Below are positions 32,375 through 34,944 of a stretch of DNA of 34,944 bases, piece by piece (position 1 is the first letter of the stretch; each line of letters opens with the position of its first letter). The stretch spans positions 1 through 34,944 of the forward strand of contig NZ_JAANCM010000024.1 of the NCBI RefSeq assembly GCF_011603255.1. Reading direction: 5' to 3'. A program made the position numbers and the translations under genes. The notes beneath the pieces are model-generated. The model made no database searches, was not told the DNA's origin, and saw only the letters and a list, made by a program, of their open reading frames with translations. Source of the DNA: Ferranicluibacter rubi (GTDB lineage Bacteria; Pseudomonadota; Alphaproteobacteria; Rhizobiales; Rhizobiaceae).

Positions 32375-33238
32375 ATGTTCGGCTCATCTTCCACGACATC
32401 CGGTCAGCAAACGCTGATCCGCCGTCACAGCCTGACCGTGCGGCTGTCGCACTGGCTGAACGTGCTTGCAATGACAGTCCTTCTCGCTAGCGGATTGCAG
32501 ATCTTCAATGCGCATCCGAGCCTATACTGGGGTCAGTATGGCGCCGATGACGATCCGTCTGTCCTGTCTCTGCAAGCCTTCGAGAACGATGGCGGTTTGA
32601 AGGGCGTCACGCGCGTCGGCCCTCTCTCGCTCGACACCACGGGCGTGCTCGGTGTGTCCGAGGTCGATGGCGAACCCACGGCGCGTGGCTTCCCAGCCTG
32701 GATCACGCTTCCCAGCTATCAGGATCTCGCCACGGGGCGTCGCTGGCACTTCTTTTTCGCCTGGGCCTTCGTCATCAACGGTCTTGTCTATCTCGCCTAT
32801 GGCTTTGTATCGCGGCATTTCCGGCGCGATCTCGTGCCGACGAAAGCCGAGCTGACGCTCGCCCATCTCGGCCATGAGATCGCCGACCATTCCCGGCTGC
32901 GGTTTCCCAAGGGTGAGGAGGCGCGCCACTACAACGCCCTCCAGAAGATAACGTATCTCGTCGTCATCTTCCTAATGCTTCCGGGCATGATCCTGACCGG
33001 CCTCACCATGTCGCCGGGCTTCAACGCGTTCGCGCCCTTCCTGCTCGATCTCTTCGGTGGTCGGCAGTCCGCCCGCACGCTCCACTTCATCTTCGCGACA
33101 TCGCTCGTTGCCTTCGTCGTCGTCCATATCGCCATGGTGCTGGCATCCGGCGTCTTCAACAACATGCGCTCCATGATCACGGGCCGCTACGCGATCCGTA
33201 CGGAACCATCCCTCAAGGCATCAAAGACCGCGCCATGA
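32375..33238 (+). CDS. Cytochrome b561-type membrane protein
   Basis: A 287-residue membrane protein from MFGSSSTTSG. Four helices carry the histidines expected to bind two hemes: LSHWLN, RWHFFFAW, TLHFIFA and VVVHIAMV. It probably passes electrons between quinone and the periplasmic molybdoenzyme whose gene overlaps its stop by four bases (ATGA). A loop after helix 1 (residues 45-110) is unusually long. The start at 32375 follows GGAGGGAA; a longer frame from 32243 lacks similarity. Confidence 0.87.
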   Translation: MFGSSSTTSGQQTLIRRHSLTVRLSHWLNVLAMTVLLASGLQIFNAHPSLYWGQYGADDDPSVLSLQAFENDGGLKGVTRVGPLSLDTTGVLGVSEVDGEPTARGFPAWITLPSYQDLATGRRWHFFFAWAFVINGLVYLAYGFVSRHFRRDLVPTKAELTLAHLGHEIADHSRLRFPKGEEARHYNALQKITYLVVIFLMLPGMILTGLTMSPGFNAFAPFLLDLFGGRQSARTLHFIFATSLVAFVVVHIAMVLASGVFNNMRSMITGRYAIRTEPSLKASKTAP

Positions 33239-34011
33239 ACAATTTTCTCACTCGCCGCCGGTTTCTCATCGGCTCCACGTTGACCGCCTCGACGCTCGGT
33301 CTCGCCGGCTGCGACGCGCTGGTCGAAAACGGTAATGTCCAATCTGTAATCAAGATGGCGGAAAGCCTGACCATGCGGACGCAGCGGTTTTTGATTGGCG
33401 ACACGGCGCTGGCACGTGAGTTCAGCGTGAGCGAGATCTCGCCGACGTTTCGTGCCAACGGAACCTCCATGCCGGACGGCGCAGAATACCAGTCGCTTCT
33501 CGCAAGCCACTTCGCGCAGTGGCAACTGCACGTCGGAGGGCTCGTCGAGCGCCCGGCAAGCATCTCGCTCGCCGCATTGAAGGCGATGCCGGCGCGCACG
33601 CAGATCACCCGGCACGACTGCGTCGAAGGTTGGAGTGCGATCGGCCAGTGGACGGGTGTGCCTCTTGGTGACGTGCTGCGCGCCGCAGGCCTGAAGAAGG
33701 ACGCTCGCTACATCGCATTCCACTGTGCCGACGAATACGAAAAGACCCTCGACGGCAGCGGCTGGTATTATGAGAGCATCGACCTCGTCGATGCCTTCCA
33801 CCCCCAGACCATCCTTGCCTATGCCATGAACGGCCGCGACCTGGAGGTGCCGCACGGCGCACCTTTGCGGCTAAGGGTCGAGCGGCAGCTCGGCTATAAG
33901 CAGGCGAAATATGTCATGCGCATCGAGGCCGTTGCCGATCTCAAGAACCTCTATGGCGGCAATGGCGGCTTCTGGGAGGATCGCGGCTACGAATGGTACG
34001 CCGGGATCTGA
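33235..34011 (+). CDS. Tat-exported sulfite-oxidase-like molybdopterin enzyme
   Basis: A 258-residue protein with a twin-arginine signal (TRRRFLIGS) followed by a hydrophobic stretch and a possible lipobox (LAGC). The core is a sulfite-oxidase/YedY-type domain: HDCVEGWSAIGQWTGVPL contains the Cys expected to hold molybdenum, and FHCADEYEKT, PQTILAYAMNG and HGAPLRLRVERQLGYK are family motifs. With the b-type cytochrome it forms a two-gene periplasmic oxidoreductase similar in plan to MsrP/MsrQ, but the cytochrome is not MsrQ-like in length. The substrate is unknown. Confidence 0.87.
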   Translation: MNNFLTRRRFLIGSTLTASTLGLAGCDALVENGNVQSVIKMAESLTMRTQRFLIGDTALAREFSVSEISPTFRANGTSMPDGAEYQSLLASHFAQWQLHVGGLVERPASISLAALKAMPARTQITRHDCVEGWSAIGQWTGVPLGDVLRAAGLKKDARYIAFHCADEYEKTLDGSGWYYESIDLVDAFHPQTILAYAMNGRDLEVPHGAPLRLRVERQLGYKQAKYVMRIEAVADLKNLYGGNGGFWEDRGYEWYAGI

Positions 34012-34049
34012 GGTTCTGCAGGCGGTCGAAACCGACCAGCCTTGCGAAA

Positions 34050-34077
34050 CCGGCGAATAACACCCCGCATTCGCCGG
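34050..34077 (+). other. Intercistronic hairpin
   Basis: CCGGCGAAT / ATTCGCCGG form a perfect 9-bp stem with a 10-base loop between the molybdoenzyme and the next gene. There is no T-run; it may tune message stability or partial termination. Confidence 0.5.
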
Positions 34078-34110
34078 ACGTGACGACAGGGGATAAACAA
34101 GGAATGACAC

Positions 34111-34728
34111 ATGTCCTATCTCTCAAAAACCAGCATCGCGGCGCTGACGGGTGTCTTGATGGGCGCAACGCTCAGCACAGCCGTTCAGGCGGCCGACCAG
34201 ATCCGGGTGCGCGGCGTCGTGGAAAGCCTCGAAGGCAATATGCTGTCGGTAAAAACCCGCGAGGGTACCGATGCGAAGATCATGCTGACCGACGGTTGGA
34301 AGGTCTCCAGCGTCGCCAAGGCCTCCATCGACGACATCAAGACCGGCGACTTTGTCGGCATTGCATCGTTGCCGACGGCCGAAGGCGGCGATGGTGCGCT
34401 CGAAGTGCTGATTTTCCCCGCAGCCATGAAGGGCACGGGCGAAGGGAGCTATGCCTGGGACCTGAAGCCGAACAGCTCGATGACGAACGCGACCGTTGCC
34501 AACGCCGTCAAATCCGTCGATGGCCAGACAGTGACGGTGACCTACAAGGGCAAGGAAAAGAAGATATCCATCCCCGCGGGCACGCCGGTCGTGACATTCG
34601 CACAGGCTGTTGAAGCAGATCTGAAGAGCGGCGCCACGGTATTCGTGCCGTCCGAGAAGGCCGCCGACGGCTCGATCTCAAGCAGCCGCGTCGTGGTTGG
34701 CACCAACGGAGTTCAGCCGCCGATGTAA
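34111..34728 (+). CDS. Exported beta-rich protein (DUF5666-like)
   Basis: A 205-residue protein with a signal peptide (to about STAVQAAD). Two or three repeats of an OB-like beta module follow, each with a G-x-V-x-S/V-x-G-x-x-L/V-x-V opening: VRGVVESLEGNMLSVKT, then NAVKSVDGQTVTVTYKG. This resembles DUF5666-type domains. AAGGAATG precedes the ATG. It is the last gene of the likely SigF-controlled operon and probably periplasmic; the function is unknown. Confidence 0.75.
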   Translation: MSYLSKTSIAALTGVLMGATLSTAVQAADQIRVRGVVESLEGNMLSVKTREGTDAKIMLTDGWKVSSVAKASIDDIKTGDFVGIASLPTAEGGDGALEVLIFPAAMKGTGEGSYAWDLKPNSSMTNATVANAVKSVDGQTVTVTYKGKEKKISIPAGTPVVTFAQAVEADLKSGATVFVPSEKAADGSISSSRVVVGTNGVQPPM

Positions 34729-34743
34729 GGCGTAAGCATATCT

Positions 34744-34770
34744 CGCCGCGAGCTTCATTTGCTTGCGGCG
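34744..34770 (+). terminator. Hairpin after the last SigF-operon gene
   Basis: CGCCGCGAGC / GCTTGCGGCG (one G-T pair) with a 7-base loop starts 16 bases after the stop. It lacks a T-run but is strong enough to mark the operon end. Confidence 0.45.
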
Positions 34771-34880
34771 GGGTAACCGAGTTCGGTAGTCTAAGTGATA
34801 CCTGCAAAATCTATGTCATACCAACCTCCATTGATGCTGACTCTCGGGGTTCCCAAAAGCCGACGAATCTGAATCGGTAG

Positions 34881-34899
34881 CGCAAACAGGAGGTTTGCG
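34881..34899 (+). promoter_or_regulatory. Ribosome-site hairpin before the IS630-type transposase
   Basis: CGCAAAC (34881-34887) and GTTTGCG (34893-34899) pair perfectly around the loop AGGAG, the core of the ribosome binding site, directly before the ATG at 34900. Confidence 0.6.
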
Positions 34900-34944
34900 A
34901 TGGGTTCAGCAATTTCTTTGCGATCAGACTTTCGCGGGGACGGG
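34900..34944 (+). CDS. IS630-family transposase, N-terminal fragment (cut by window edge)
   Basis: Only 15 codons are inside the window (MGSAISLRSDFRGDG). The opening resembles rhizobial IS630-type transposases, and a strong AGGAGG lies just upstream inside a hairpin. The assignment rests on a very short peptide. Confidence 0.5.
   Translation, partial: MGSAISLRSDFRGDG

Noticed and set aside
34771-34798. A further SigF-type promoter (GTAACC near the window end)
   Set aside because: The -10 position after 16 bases reads GTGA, not CGAA, and the -35 is part of the spacer just after a hairpin.
1-34944. CRISPR array, tRNA or rRNA genes
   Set aside because: I saw no regularly spaced repeats, no cloverleaf-like sequences and no rRNA segments.

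Overview
The window looks like an accessory region (plasmid, chromid or chromosomal island) of an alphaproteobacterium, most likely Rhizobiaceae (Rhizobium/Agrobacterium/Sinorhizobium group). The basis is moderately high GC with AT-richer spacers, an Atu4866-type small exported protein, a PhnA-like/DUF892 stress pair behind an EcfG-type promoter, a SigF/NrsF pair with an MXKDX-repeat protein, MocR, LysR and GntR regulators, and several IS families (IS5, IS256, IS481, IS630). This assignment is inferred from gene content only.

Layout. 1-114: tail of an IS5-type transposase. 152-3701: sugar-acid/pentose catabolic cluster (mannonate dehydratase uxuA divergent from a FadR-type GntR regulator, an SDR dehydrogenase and a D-lyxose isomerase). 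3793-5689: decayed LysR gene split by a complete IS256 element (27-bp perfect inverted repeats, 8-bp target duplication). 5718-8692: small membrane protein and two tandem DUF983 proteins, divergent from a MocR regulator. 8871-9436: mechanosensitive-channel pseudogene with in-frame stops. 9697-11220: DUF892 ferritin-like protein and PhnA-like membrane protein. 11638-12917: RES-type toxin-antitoxin pair whose antitoxin appears frameshifted near its C-terminus. 13088-17577: three large predicted exported proteins of unknown function. 17625-18680: complete IS481 element. 19070-20831: AbiE abortive-infection/toxin-antitoxin pair. 21275-24559: DUF427 protein, then a LysR regulator divergent from an SDR, a carboxymuconolactone-decarboxylase-like exported protein and an Atu4866-like protein.

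25114-30491 is the most interesting part: a LysR regulator divergent from a locus made of a phosphoribosyltransferase, a complete ECF-type transporter (S membrane protein, fused double ATPase, T protein) and a second, paralogous phosphoribosyltransferase. Uptake and phosphoribosylation of a nucleobase-like compound is the natural hypothesis; the substrate cannot be read from sequence. The fused ATPase looks asymmetric, with one canonical and one degenerate ATP site.

30524-34728 is an ECF sigma factor/NrsF anti-sigma pair with its own terminator, divergent from an MXKDX-repeat protein, a b561-type cytochrome, a Tat-exported sulfite-oxidase-like molybdoenzyme and a small exported protein. An exact GTAACC-N16-CGAA element precedes the MXKDX gene and a near match precedes the sigma gene, suggesting that the sigma factor controls both arms. 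The window ends in the first codons of an IS630-type transposase whose ribosome binding site lies in a hairpin loop.
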